From the NCBI RefSeq assembly GCF_008831285.2, contig NC_045142.1, positions 22,197,354 through 22,261,353 on the forward strand: a stretch of 64,000 bases of DNA. Direction: 5' to 3'. The DNA is from Nymphaea colorata (Eukaryota; Streptophyta; Magnoliopsida; Nymphaeales; Nymphaeaceae). Numbering within the stretch: the first letter of the stretch is position 1; the number at the start of each line of letters is the position of its first letter. The position numbers were made by a program, and so were the translations under genes. The notes under the pieces were generated by a model. It searched no databases and was not told the origin of the DNA. It saw only the letters and a list, made by a program, of their open reading frames with translations. Below are positions 47,540 to 57,491 of the stretch, in pieces.

Positions 47540-47797
47540 GAGCTTGCGCTGCAGCTTGTCCAAGCCCAACTTCTTAATGAGCCAGGCCCGAGAAAACAGC
47601 TCAAGGCAGATGAAGGAGGGGGAACTCATGTTCTTGCATTCCGAAGACAACAAATCATGGATTCCCACGTTTCCAAAATAGTGGAACAGATACAAATGGA
47701 ACGAAAAGATGTCCCTGAGGCACATTGTGGCTGGTGTGTACGATTATCCACACCACCTCCCACAAATTATCATGTTTATATATTAATACTTTCTTAA
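47540..47797 (+). other. unassigned coding-like frame, possible stray exon
   Basis: The stretch translating to ELALQLVQAQLLNEPG, KQLKADEGGGTHVLAFRR, QQIMDSHVSKIVEQIQMERK and DVPEAHCGWCV has mixed composition with many charged residues, unlike the surrounding AT-rich DNA. It has no neighbouring exon that I can connect, no clear start, and I do not recognise the family. It may be a captured gene fragment. Confidence 0.3.
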
Positions 47798-48837
47798 ATT
47801 CTCACTTATTTATATATGGGTATCTCTTGAAAGTTTAAAACTTAAACTATTAGTGCCTTTTAGTTAGAATTTTATGTATTGGCACCCAAATAACCTTGTT
47901 TCTATGTTGGACTCAGAGACAATGGTCTACTATTTACAAGGTGGACCTAACAATATTTGGATTCAGATTTAGATCCAAATTCATGTCTAGCATTGGTTTT
48001 GGAAAACCAAATTCAAGTCTGACCAGCAACTAACCAGGAATGCCAATGCCAACAGTATTAAAATACATGACTAATCAGATATTGCTTAATTGGACTTTGT
48101 TCTCCAAAAAAATGCAAATAATTGGATTTGGACATCCATGATCATATATGCAATAATTCAATAAGTAAAATTCTCAGAATGAGGGACATTAATGTTTTAT
48201 TACTAATGGGATTAAAATTTCAACAATATGTTGTCAATGCTAAAAAATATTTAAAAAATTAAATTAAAATAGATAAAAAGATCATATATAATTAAGGGCA
48301 CTCTGGAATTCATGCGTAAATCAAATCGCTTGATGGCTCCGTCCTCAAACTAGGCTGCTGCAACCTGCACCGAAACCAGGGCCGCTGGAGCTCCGAACCG
48401 CTGGTTAAATGCGCATCCAGAATCAATGGAAATGAGGGCACGGAATCAATGTGTCAGAGATATTTGGCAGACGTGTCATTGTCTTTTCCACGTTCGGGAA
48501 GGGAGACGGACATTGATGGGGGGGAGGGGGGGGGAGTGGAAAGCTGTGTGAACGCTTCCTTCCACAGACGGAAACTGTCTCTCCCTCTCTTTCTGTCTCT
48601 GAGCGCAGGGAAGGAGGTTTCAGACGAAAGGAAAAGGACGATGATGGTGGTGCATGTGGACACTCTTTTAACGCTACCTTCCCCCAAACGGAAACAGCTA
48701 GTCCACCACCATCACTCACCCTCCTTCTCAGTGCATTGAAGGTTGCCGACAGAACCTTGACCAGAGGCTGAAAGGACTGAGATTCTGACTGCTGCCGCCA
48801 TAGTCAAGCGGTGATCAAACAGCAAAGAAACCCCCCG

Positions 48838-48842
<5 letters not shown>

Positions 48843-48871
<29 letters not shown>
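48843..48871. repeat. (CT)14 microsatellite
   Basis: Uninterrupted CT dinucleotides after a CCCCCCGCCCCCC stretch. Confidence 0.95.
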
Positions 48872-48874
<3 letters not shown>

Positions 48875-49519
48875 CAGAGGATTGTGCACCACGCTGTCTT
48901 ATTTTCTGATGAAGACAAGAGTTGATGTTTTTGGGATATGAGGAACGTGATTTTATGAGGTACTTGGAAGTGGACGTTGTTGGTTTTAATGCCTTATATA
49001 AATTGGTTTGAAGGAGATTATTTCACGTCTGGTTCTAGTTCTTCCAAGATACGCACTAGAGAATGTGTGTTTTTAATATGACAACTGGTTAAACCAGCCT
49101 AACATGGAGGTTTCAACTTTTCCCCACACATCTTCTGTCAAAACGTCCTAACAATTCAGGAAAACGCACACACTCACAGATACCATCTCTTTCTCACGCT
49201 TTCTTTAACTCCCTGACCATGGAGCTCTCTCTCTCTTCTCTCAGTGGGAATTGTGGTGCACGTTATTGATGATCCATTAGTTTTACTGAGACTTTATTGA
49301 GTTCATTAATGTATCTCCCCAAATAGTTTTCTCCTTGGGGCCTGCTGAGGACAATTCTTTTCAATTTTTTGTAGGAGGTAGGCTTTTCACAGTACTCTTG
49401 CATGTAGAATGTAGCTTAAAAAGATAATACAGGAAAAGAGTGCTGAATAACCAGTGAGATTCTGAAACCACCTTAGAAGAATGTCATAGAAACTAATCAT
49501 CGATTGCATTTCAAACTGT

Positions 49520-49912
49520 AGGTGGCAAGTAACACCTCAGCAAGAAGCCCGGGATGTTGATCGGCTGCCATCACCATATCAAGAGGCAGTCACTCACCAA
49601 ATGTTGCAGGGAAATCTCCAGTTACAGAGTATAGGAAGAGGCACACAGGAGAACCAGACAAGGACTGCCACCTTAGAAGCTCTTCTGCCATCTGGACCAA
49701 ATGCAATGTCTGAAGCATCAGGGGAGAAGGCCAATCATTCTTTGGAAGACAAAGAAGAGGCATTGGCCGGGCAAGGGGTTGGAAGACAAAGAAGATGCAT
49801 TGGCCGGGCAAGGGGTTGGAAGACAAAGAAGATGCATTGGCCGGGCAAGGGGGAAGGTAAGTATGGCTGAGGAGGAGTCGCATGTCACAGGTGCATATTG
49901 GGAGGTCTATAG
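49520..49912 (+). pseudogene. relic of the zinc-ribbon/coiled-coil gene family
   Basis: The left part aligns with the 5' end of the gene at 57492: AACACCTCAGCAAGAAGCCC here against AACACCTGAGCAAGAAGCCG there. It continues through CAGACAAGGACTGCCACC and CATCTGGACCAAATGC, matching the stretch before the first zinc-ribbon Cys (CAGAGACTGCT..., TTTCTGGACAGCATGTGC). It then jumps to the end of the coiled coil: GGTAAGTATGGCTGAGGAGG matches GGTGAGCAGGGCTGAGGAGG of the gene at 51450, followed by the shared GGTGCATAT. The start codon is lost (ATGGAAC has become AAGTAAC), the zinc ribbon and central block are deleted, and a 37-bp repeat breaks the frame. It marks a fourth member of the cluster that decayed. 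Confidence 0.75.
49742..49852. repeat. 37-bp tandem repeat, three units
   Basis: Units start at 49742, 49779 and 49816 (TTGGAAGACAAAGAAGATGC then ATTGGCCGGGCAAGGGG). The first unit translates as EDKEEALAGQG, equivalent to the KEDALAKAKE coiled-coil segment of the intact genes. Since 37 is not a multiple of three, each unit shifts the frame. Confidence 0.92.
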
Positions 49913-50219
49913 TGTGAAGCATAACAACACCCTTTACCTGTACGCAATTGGTCTTTCGACGGTTATGCTACTTCTTTTTTAAAGCCAGCCTTTTGCCTAT
50001 AATTGCAAAAGGGAGACTCCTTTTTTCTTTCGTACCCAGTTTGAGCGCCCCTACCTATCACCCCTTAGAGTGATATCCACCAACTCAAACCAGTGGCCCC
50101 AACACCCTTTGGCTTTGGGGCGATTTAAGTTAAGTTGAAAGCAAATGACCCATCAACTCTTCTTTTTCACAGTTTTTCGCATATAAAGCATAGTCAAGTT
50201 TTTCTTGCGTATGTGAGCT

Positions 50220-50530
50220 TGAAAAAAATATAATAATTTTTTAAAATTTTTAAAAAACTAAAAATAAAGAAAAAATAAAATAAATAAGAAACTAATAACA
50301 TAAAGATCAAAAGATAAGTAAATTTGTAATAAATAAAAAAATAAACAATAAAAAAACTGTTTCGCATTAAAAAACCAAAAAAAAAGTGAAAAAAGGTAAA
50401 AAAACACTAAAAAATGCATTAAATATATGTTTTTTTTAACGTTTTTTTTCAAAAAAACACATTTTTTTAGTTTTAAATTGTCATTTAATTTATCATTTTT
50501 TTTTTGAAAAAAAATGACTATGATATGATA
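50220..50530. repeat. A/T homopolymer-rich segment
   Basis: Long A and T runs with AAAAAAACACATTTTTTTAG, resembling the segments near 2410-2720 and 19660-19870. Preceded by CACCCTTTGGCTTTGGGGCG. Non-coding. Confidence 0.5.
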
Positions 50531-51449
50531 TAAAATGCAGTTCCAAGTATGGTAATGACAAAAGGTAGCCCAGCCTTTCGAATTATGGGCAAAAAGACAG
50601 TAGAGCGTTCAGGCTGGCACATAGACTCTCATGTAGCTTTTGTTTCCATTTTCATCATCCAGAGTTCTCCTTTTCTTTTCTTTTTTTTAAGTATCATCGA
50701 CCCTTTTTTAATCAGTTGGAGCTTCCTTTTTTCTTAGGATTCGAACATAATACCTTTCCTTAGAACTGGAGTTTGGACACTTGATCGAGTCCAGCTCCAA
50801 AGTCAAGCTCTGGGCCGAGCCCACTTGGTGAAATTGGCCGGACTCTGTCCCGGTTCCGGTAACGAAGGACGGAGACGTGAAAGAATGCTCTGAGTCAGGC
50901 TGCGTGGGACGGCCGGTAAAGTTGGACTACGTCTTTCTATCTCTCTCACAACCAACTTCCAGGGAGCTTCCGTTTCTGTCCCCTACTCATCTTCATCACT
51001 GTTCCTTGGTCTCTTTCTTCAAGCCTCTCTCTCTCTCTGGACTGCACTGCAGGATTTCAGGAGGAGGAGGACGACGACGTCCATGATCTGCGAGAAGAGG
51101 AAGAAGGATGCAGAACCAGTACGAGCGTTGAAGAGCAGGTTCTCTCTCTCTCTCTGAAAAACAGTCTGGTGCCCTGGCTATGATCGCGTTTGTTGCCTGT
51201 CATCTTTTTTTCTATGAACGTCTGCAAGTTGGGAGGCTCCTAATTTCCTTTTTTCTTCGTTACCGCTTTCCCTTCTGACAGCAATTTCATCTTCACATTC
51301 TCAGATGGTAGCCTGGTAGGCCTCCCATACATTTCACGATCTCCGTCGCCATTTTATCTCTGGAGCCGAACCTGCTAAGCATGGTCAAGCACGGTTAGTC
51401 TGAAAGCATTTGAACCGGCCACCGCCATCAATTCCCCTCATTCGCACAG
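50531..51449. other. 5' flank of the first zinc-ribbon/coiled-coil gene
   Basis: Pyrimidine-rich stretches (50930-51060) and TCTCTCTC tracts suggest a transcribed leader. A CACAG immediately precedes the ATG at 51450 and could be a splice acceptor for an intron in the 5' UTR. A short frame at 51083-51138 (MICEKRKKDAEPVRALKS) ends at a possible donor but is out of phase with the gene, so I do not include it. Confidence 0.45.
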
Positions 51450-52694
51450 ATGGTGGAGACCAAGCAATCACCGGCCAAAAGGCGCTGGAAGGCAGTTTGC
51501 CGCCGTCGCCGCGGCAGGCCGAGGGCATCCTACCAGTCATTAAATCAGCTAGCGAGCTCGGGTGCCGCTGCACGGGAGCAGCGGCAGACGCGGGCAGCAA
51601 TCGTAGAGGACGCCGAGCAGCGGCAGACGCAGGCAGCAATCGTAGAGGACGCCGAGCAGCAGCAGACGCAGGCAGCAATCGTAGAGGACGCCACCTTCAT
51701 GACCGTGTGCAGCAACTGCAAAACGATCTACGAGTACCATTCCCCTGTCCTGGGTAAGCCAATACGTTGCCGTCATTGCCGAGAAGTTTTTGTTGCAGAG
51801 AGGACCACATTGAGTACCGAGCTTGGTGGTGACGATTTAAGCGTCATCTCATCATCTTCGCAAGTTGGTGACATTTCAACCCCAATATCGGCTTCACCTG
51901 TGCGACTGCAAATGGATGAACTGAACTCGAATGATCCAAGAAGAACAGAGAACCATGGAACCACAAACTGTGGCGAATTGAAGACGGGATTAAGTAGCGA
52001 AGACTTGGCTGATCAAAACTTTAACCAGGAAAGGCCGATGGTGAATCGGCCGCCGGTCGGTGATGAGTATTTTAAGCAAGGCCTTCGGTTCATGGTGAAT
52101 GGTTTCTTCTCCCTGGCTAAAGCTGCTAAACCAGAGCAACTCCCTCAACTGATGTCCTATGGCAAAATCATTCTTCGCAATTTTGCTGATCTTGGTATTG
52201 CAGATTCCGGCTTCGGTGCACATCTCAATAGCTTGCAGCAGCAAGCCGCCGACGTTGCCTCACGCGAATCGTTGGCTTCAAGTTCAAAGGCTTCACACGA
52301 TTCGCTTGTTGATTTGTTGCGTGCAACTGAACGTGAGACTTTTGAGGCACGGCAAAAGAAGGCAGCCATTGATGGAGAAATCAGTGATTGCACCAGGCAG
52401 GTGGAGAGAAAAGAGGCATCGCTAGCCGAGGCAAAGGAGAGGGAAGAGATGGCCAGGATAGCTAGAATTCAAGTGGAAGAAGAGCTGGAAGGAGAGAAGG
52501 TGAAGCTGATAGTGGCCGAAGCATCAAGTGAGAAGGCCGCGCACGATTTGGTAGGAAAAGAAGAAGCGTCAGCCAAGGCAAAGAAGAAGGTGAGCAGGGC
52601 TGAGGAGGAGTTGCAGGTGCATATGGAAGCACTCAAAGAGAGCAAGGCAAAGTGGACAACCCTTTGTTTGCAGGAACCTAATTCGCAGGACTAG
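51450..52694 (+). CDS. zinc-ribbon / coiled-coil protein, paralog 1
   Basis: A single frame of 414 aa, function unknown. Order of parts: a basic N terminus with an AT-hook-like RRRRGRPRAS (residues 18-27); three 13-residue repeats EQRQTQAAIVEDA (about 43-81); a zinc ribbon with C87-X2-C90-X16-C107-X2-C110 (VCSNCKTIYEYH, IRCRHCREVF); a Ser/Asp-rich linker; a conserved helical block at about 205-270 (DEYFKQGLRFMVNGFF, YGKIILRNFADLGI, QQQAADV); and a charged coiled coil from about 290 to 405 with AKEREEMARIARIQVEEELE. The ribbon resembles the one that follows the J domain in plant DnaJ/DUF3444 proteins (TFW-T-C--C), but there is no J domain here. The AT-hook-like motif hints at DNA binding, which is inference. 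Paralogs lie at 57492 and 62971 and a relic at 49520. A Tourist-like MITE sits 163 bases after the stop. Confidence 0.88.
   Translation: MVETKQSPAKRRWKAVCRRRRGRPRASYQSLNQLASSGAAAREQRQTRAAIVEDAEQRQTQAAIVEDAEQQQTQAAIVEDATFMTVCSNCKTIYEYHSPVLGKPIRCRHCREVFVAERTTLSTELGGDDLSVISSSSQVGDISTPISASPVRLQMDELNSNDPRRTENHGTTNCGELKTGLSSEDLADQNFNQERPMVNRPPVGDEYFKQGLRFMVNGFFSLAKAAKPEQLPQLMSYGKIILRNFADLGIADSGFGAHLNSLQQQAADVASRESLASSSKASHDSLVDLLRATERETFEARQKKAAIDGEISDCTRQVERKEASLAEAKEREEMARIARIQVEEELEGEKVKLIVAEASSEKAAHDLVGKEEASAKAKKKVSRAEEELQVHMEALKESKAKWTTLCLQEPNSQD
51576..51692. repeat. 39-bp in-frame coding minisatellite, three units
   Basis: Units at 51576-51614, 51615-51653 and 51654-51692 differ by only a few bases (GAGCAGCGGCAGACGC then GGGCAGCAATCGTAGAGG...). 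Each encodes EQ(R/Q)QT(R/Q)AAIVEDA. The near identity shows recent expansion; paralogs 2 and 3 do not show it. Confidence 0.95.
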
Positions 52695-52857
52695 GTTCTA
52701 TGATTGGAGAAAGCTTGTTTGAATTTTAAGAAGGGCTCGTAGCATCTTGTTCTTCTTTTTCTCTTGCACCGTCTCTTGTTCTTCTTCAAAAATTGTGCTT
52801 TTAATTGCTATACTTACTATATATATTTGTTGTTGGAAAGAAAGGTGCAATACTTAA

Positions 52858-53301
52858 CGCCCTGTTTGGTTGGAGGGAAAGGGAGGGAAAGGAAGGGACG
52901 GAAAGGGAAGGGAAGAGGAAAGAAAGGGAAAAGAATGGAATGGAAAGGAAAGGAAAGAGGTGATTAAAAAACTTGTTTGGATAGAAAGGAAAGGAAAGGA
53001 AAGAAAAAACTAAAATCTTCTTTGTTTTTCTTTTAGACGTGGGTCCTCATAGGTATTATGGGCAAAAAAAACTTTTCATCTTCTTTTCCTTTCCTTTCCC
53101 TCCCAATCCGTCCGATTTGGGAGGGATTGAATTTACACTAATCTATCATTTCTTTTCCCTCCCTTTCCTTTTCCTTCCCTCGCAGCCAAACATACTTTGT
53201 CTCTTTCCCTCCCTTTCCCTCCTTTTTAATTAGCCAACCAAACAAAGGAGGGATTGCTCAATCCCTCCCTTTCCTCCCATTCCCTCCAACCAAACAGGCC
53301 C
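52858..53301. mobile_element. Tourist-like (PIF/Harbinger-type) foldback MITE, 444 bp
   Basis: Ends CGCCCTGTTTGGTTGGAGGG at left and CCCTCCAACCAAACAGGCCC at right are inverted repeats, flanked on both sides by TAA (52855-52857 and 53302-53304), the 3-bp target of PIF/Harbinger elements. The left half is purine-rich (GGAAAGGGAAGG) and the right half is its pyrimidine-rich complement, so the whole element could fold on itself. No coding capacity. It lies in the 3' flank, perhaps the 3' UTR, of paralog 1. Confidence 0.85.
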
Positions 53302-54039
53302 TAAAAGCAGAGTTGGTTGGAGCCCTGCATGCGTAAATGGTTCCCAAATATGAACTTAAAATCTAATCAAAAGCCAGCTTAGTAAAATAATCACAGCAGC
53401 ATATAGACAAGGTAAGGTCTCTAGTTCCATTGTTGTAGGTGTTACTCTAATTTTTTAATTTTCAAAGGTAGCGGGTTGTGATATGTAAGTTGAAAGCTGC
53501 ATTATTGCCATAATTAATGTCCGCATAGCTTAGGACTTTGGAGGCAAGGGAAACATGGGAACCTTTGAGCTTCAATTGGAGTGGTTGGGATGAATCTCAC
53601 CCACTGAAAAGGTATGTTGTGTGAACTGTAAAATAACTCCAAAGCTGGTAGAATTGTTTATTTTGACAAAAAAACAGTATGAAAGCAATGAAACTCTAGT
53701 AGAAATTGGGTCAAATCATTTATATGAGGAAATGCTCCATTAGAGAATATCTATTTTATAAGTAGTCCCTTATTGTGGTATATTGTGGTATGTGCTTTCG
53801 GTGGCTTACTATGCGAGGTGAAGGGCACTTGTGTCATTTACAAAAATAGATATTTTGGTCATTTTTTAGAAAGGTAAATTCTACATTTCTCACTCTAGCC
53901 TTTATAAGAGAATCTTCCTCTTCAAGCACAAAGAGCATTTCCATGATTTCTTTCCCTCACAACACAAACGTTTGTTAGGGCTTGAAGATTTGACCTTCTA
54001 TACAATTAGGGTTTTCTCTAGGGCTAGCACTCATGTTTA

Positions 54040-54350
54040 AGGCTAGGCATTGGGGTGGTTATCTGACGGGCATTGGGGTGGGTACCTGACGGAACCAAAA
54101 AAAAAAAAGCACCATGCCAGCTCGATAGTCATGGTGAGCTTGACTAAGCTCGATTCGGCCCAATAAGATTTTTTTTTATACATATGTATTGATTTTTATA
54201 TATAATTATAATATTTCATTATGATTAATTATATTTATATATTATTTTATACTAAAAATATATATTTTTAATTTAATCATGTCAAGCCCTACCCTAGCCC
54301 ATCCAGGCCAGGTACCCGAAAGTTCACCAGATACCGCGGCCTGACACTCA
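54040..54350. repeat. dispersed 'GGTACCCG' repeat
   Basis: GGGCATTGGGGTGG appears twice at the left. ACCATGCCAGCTCG, GCTTGACTAAGCTCGATTCGG, an A/T-only stretch, then GGCCAGGTACCCG follow, in the same order as the blocks at 31915-32230 (CCATGCCAGGCCCG, GGCTTGACTAAGC). This is a second member of that family. Confidence 0.5.
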
Positions 54351-55583
54351 CTATTAGCTTTCTCTCATGGTTTGATAATCTTAAAACACATTTAAAGTAC
54401 ATTTAGCTTGTTAGGTTTTACTTGATTACACATTAAATTTACTGTGTTACATTACAAGAGCTAATTTTTTGAAGGAAAAAGGAAACAAAAACAAAAAGTT
54501 GGCCTCAAATGATCTACTATTTTTCCTGAAAACTTTCAACCGCTACAGGTTCATGTTTGCTTCATGCTATCATATTCCCCATGTTCAAAGAGAAAGTTCA
54601 CAATTAGTTTGGGATTTATCATAATTAAAAGAAAGAATACATAAACTAGTTAGCTTGTTCTAGACCAAGCACTGAGCATGTGCACCAGCTTCTTGGCTTG
54701 TTCAGGAGAAAAAGTCTATATTTTGTGGCCCCTAGCAAGACCATGTGCTATGAGCTAAAAGTGATCAAATTTCCTCTTTTAGTTAAATGAAGAAACCCTC
54801 CCTTATAAGGTAAAAGTGGAACTCGGAAAAATTTCCATCTTATAATTACCAAAATATCTTTATAATAAAATATAAGAACATGTCCTATAACACCTCAAAA
54901 ATTTAGTCTTATATTGAAAATTGTGAAGGATTTTGAAAGACTTATAAAAAAAAGCTGTTAATTGTAGGTTGTTTTGATTCCTAACATTTTTTGGGCTAGC
55001 CCGAGCCCGATAATGGGTGGGCCATTACATGTCTTCCCATGTTAATTGCATAACACTGAAAATGCCTTTGTTTAACATAGCTCTTATGACATTTAAAAAG
55101 AGAAAAGAGTAGAGATAGGTGGTCGTTCTAAGGTGGAGGCAGGCGTAGGCAATAGTCCACATGAACTCATCAAAATTGTTTAATTTCATAATGATATATT
55201 AGGGTAATTTTTTTAATTTACATATTGACGCCCCTTAAAAACTTTAAATCTTATTATTAGTATCCTTAGACAAAAATTTCTGACTCCGCTCCTGCGTTGT
55301 TTCTCCTATCTTATGTCACTTAACCACAGTTAACTTCTCGCGTTATTAAGCCTGAAGAATATAAATAGGCGAGGCTTATACATGTTTGCTCTTTGCAAAT
55401 AATTGATACACGGACTATAGCTAGGGATGTGGCATGCACGCACACACACACACATATGATGAATTAATATTTTGAAAAATGGGACAGAATTTTTTAAGTC
55501 TCTTTTTTCCAAGGTAAAAAAGTAAAAAAAAAAGGGTAACTGAGAGACAGTGGGAGGAAAATTTTTTTAGAGTGAAATTCACT

Positions 55584-55618
<35 letters not shown>

Positions 55619-56093
55619 CCAAGGGGCTTCTCAAATATTTGAATTTGAAAATGTTAATGTGAAAATAAAGAAATATAAATGACTCGACCACTGCTGAAAG
55701 AGTAAAAAAGGGAAAGAAACATTAAAAAATTCAGTCCTAATGTAGGGCTAGGCAAAACCATTTTCTAAATATAGGAAACAGATTCATCCAAACCATTCCC
55801 TCTTTATAGCTCTCTTTCACCTATTTTTTTTTTCCTTTCTCCTCGTCCTTTTCATATTTCATCTAAGAAACTGAGAACGATTTGTGCGTTAGGAGGGTTC
55901 TCTGCTTTGTTGTAGTGTGAGAAGGGTAGTTTTGTTATTTCTAAAAAAGAAATGGGCATTTTAGTAATTATATAAATAAGGTAACTTCCATTTCTTTCAT
56001 GCTTTACATTAAAAAAACGAGCCTTCAATTTTCAACCTTGAAGGGCATTTGGCGTGTGAGGGCCCCAAGATATATTTAGGCAAAATGAGTGAA

Positions 56094-56096
<3 letters not shown>

Positions 56097-56140
<44 letters not shown>
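56097..56140. repeat. (AT)22 microsatellite
   Basis: Forty-four bases of uninterrupted AT. Confidence 0.95.
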
Positions 56141-56143
<3 letters not shown>

Positions 56144-56894
56144 AACTATCTAACTTTAGTCAAATTCATGATTGAGAAAAAAAAATTAAAAGAATTGGAA
56201 TGACACTCTAAATCTGACAAAATTTGATTTTGCGTCCAAAACGCCATTGCAAGAGTGCTTAGACGATACAAAAATGAGTTTAGGGAGAGTGAATACATGG
56301 CACACCATGTTATTAAAAAAAATAACGTATTTTTGTCATATTGCCAAAACACATAAAACCCTATTTTTAACTGAATAACAAACTAATGTTTTACAATATT
56401 AATTTTTAAAAACCAATTCTTTTGAGATGTTATCTAAATACTTTATTAAGCACTTAATTAAATAAGGCAATCCTGTGGACTTCGTTCTCACATTCATCTG
56501 AAAACACTACTTGATTAGGCATTTAATTAAATAAATAATCCTTGTGGACCTCCATCCAAGTTCAACGCTTTGTGGACTTGTGTTTAATAAATAATCTTTT
56601 TATTTTTATGTTTTGAAAAAAAAAAGATTAATTAAGGACATGTTGTGATTAACCATATTAACGCACGAAAATTCATACATACATGCATATTAAAGCAGAG
56701 TATCACCGAAAGTAAAAAGAGTTGTTTAAGAATTATTTCTAAACTTTCAGTCGCTAATTGTAAACTATGAAAATGTAGGTGGTTATATGTAATATCGATA
56801 ATACCGAACGTACCTCGTCTGTGATGCCCCTCTCGCTCGTGCCCAACAAATCAAGCATAACCAGGTGTGGCTGCAACGGACCTTTTTCCCTAGG

Positions 56895-56910
<16 letters not shown>

Positions 56911-56927
<17 letters not shown>

Positions 56928-57270
56928 TTCATGTTCTTCTTGGTCTTAGTCGTCATGTTATGCTTGGGTTCGTTCCATTTTTGTGGGTTGAGATAAACTA
57001 GGCTGCTTGATTTCTTAGTTTCAGGTGGCCGGATTCATGGTAGCAAACTACTTTTTCTGCTAAAGAAGAAGGGAAGCTGTATGTCCGGTATGCTCTCTCT
57101 CTCCATCTTCATGTTCTTCTTGTTCTTAGTCGTCATGTTATGCTCGGGTTCGTTCCATTTTTGTGGGTTGAGATAAACTAGGCTGCTTGATTTCTTAGTT
57201 TCCGGTGGCCGGATTCATGGTAACAAACTACTTTTTCTGCTAAAGAAGAAGGGAAGCTGTATGTCCGGTA
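56911..57270. repeat. 180-bp tandem duplication in the 5' flank of paralog 2
   Basis: The segment from CTCTCTCTCTCCATCTTCAT recurs exactly 180 bases later (56921 against 57101) with only about four substitutions in the unit. Each unit runs through GTCGTCATGTTATGC, TTGTGGGTTGAGATAAACTA and GGGAAGCTGTATGTCCGG and ends in a CT tract. CT tracts at the junctions (56896-56922, about 57092-57102, 57271-57294) probably mediated the duplication. It lies 220 to 580 bases before the start codon, in the probable promoter or leader. Confidence 0.92.
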
Positions 57271-57491
57271 TGCTCTCTCTCTCTCTCTCTCTCTGTTTCG
57301 CTCGCTCTATTGTTTCTCATTCTTTTTGCGAAGCATTTGCACTATTTCTGCCTCTAAACGCCATGCTATCGTTACCATGCAAGTGTCCTGCTTCGTTTCC
57401 ATGCTCTCTGCAAATGGTTTAAAAACATGGCAGCAGAGTGCTCTCTTTGTCTCGACCATTGATGGTTGTTGCAACTTAATGTAGAGTTTAT

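Larger units (their letters stand above)
46614..49519. other. intergenic, 46.6-49.5 kb
   Basis: It contains a GA microsatellite (47301-47339), an unassigned reading frame (47540-47797), and a GA/CT-rich zone at 48480-48880 with long low-complexity frames on both strands that I do not regard as genes. The rest is AT-rich. Confidence 0.5.
53305..56890. other. intergenic, 53.3-56.9 kb
   Basis: No gene is supported. It holds a dispersed repeat (54040-54350), AT microsatellites at about 55595-55618 and 56097-56140, and a CA tract near 55440-55455. The remainder is AT-rich. Confidence 0.55.

Noticed and set aside
48423-48918. Several 70- to 98-codon frames on both strands
   Set aside because: They lie in GA/CT-rich sequence. 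All strands and frames are open together, and translations are repetitive (RERERER, SLSLS).
51083-51138. Possible upstream coding exon for paralog 1 (MICEKRKKDAEPVRALKS)
   Set aside because: It ends at a plausible donor, but its phase does not join the frame starting at 51450 at the CACAG acceptor.
51410-51757. 115-codon alternative frame over the minisatellite of paralog 1
   Set aside because: The 39-bp repeat is open in two frames. Only the other frame continues into the zinc ribbon, central block and coiled coil shared with the paralogs.
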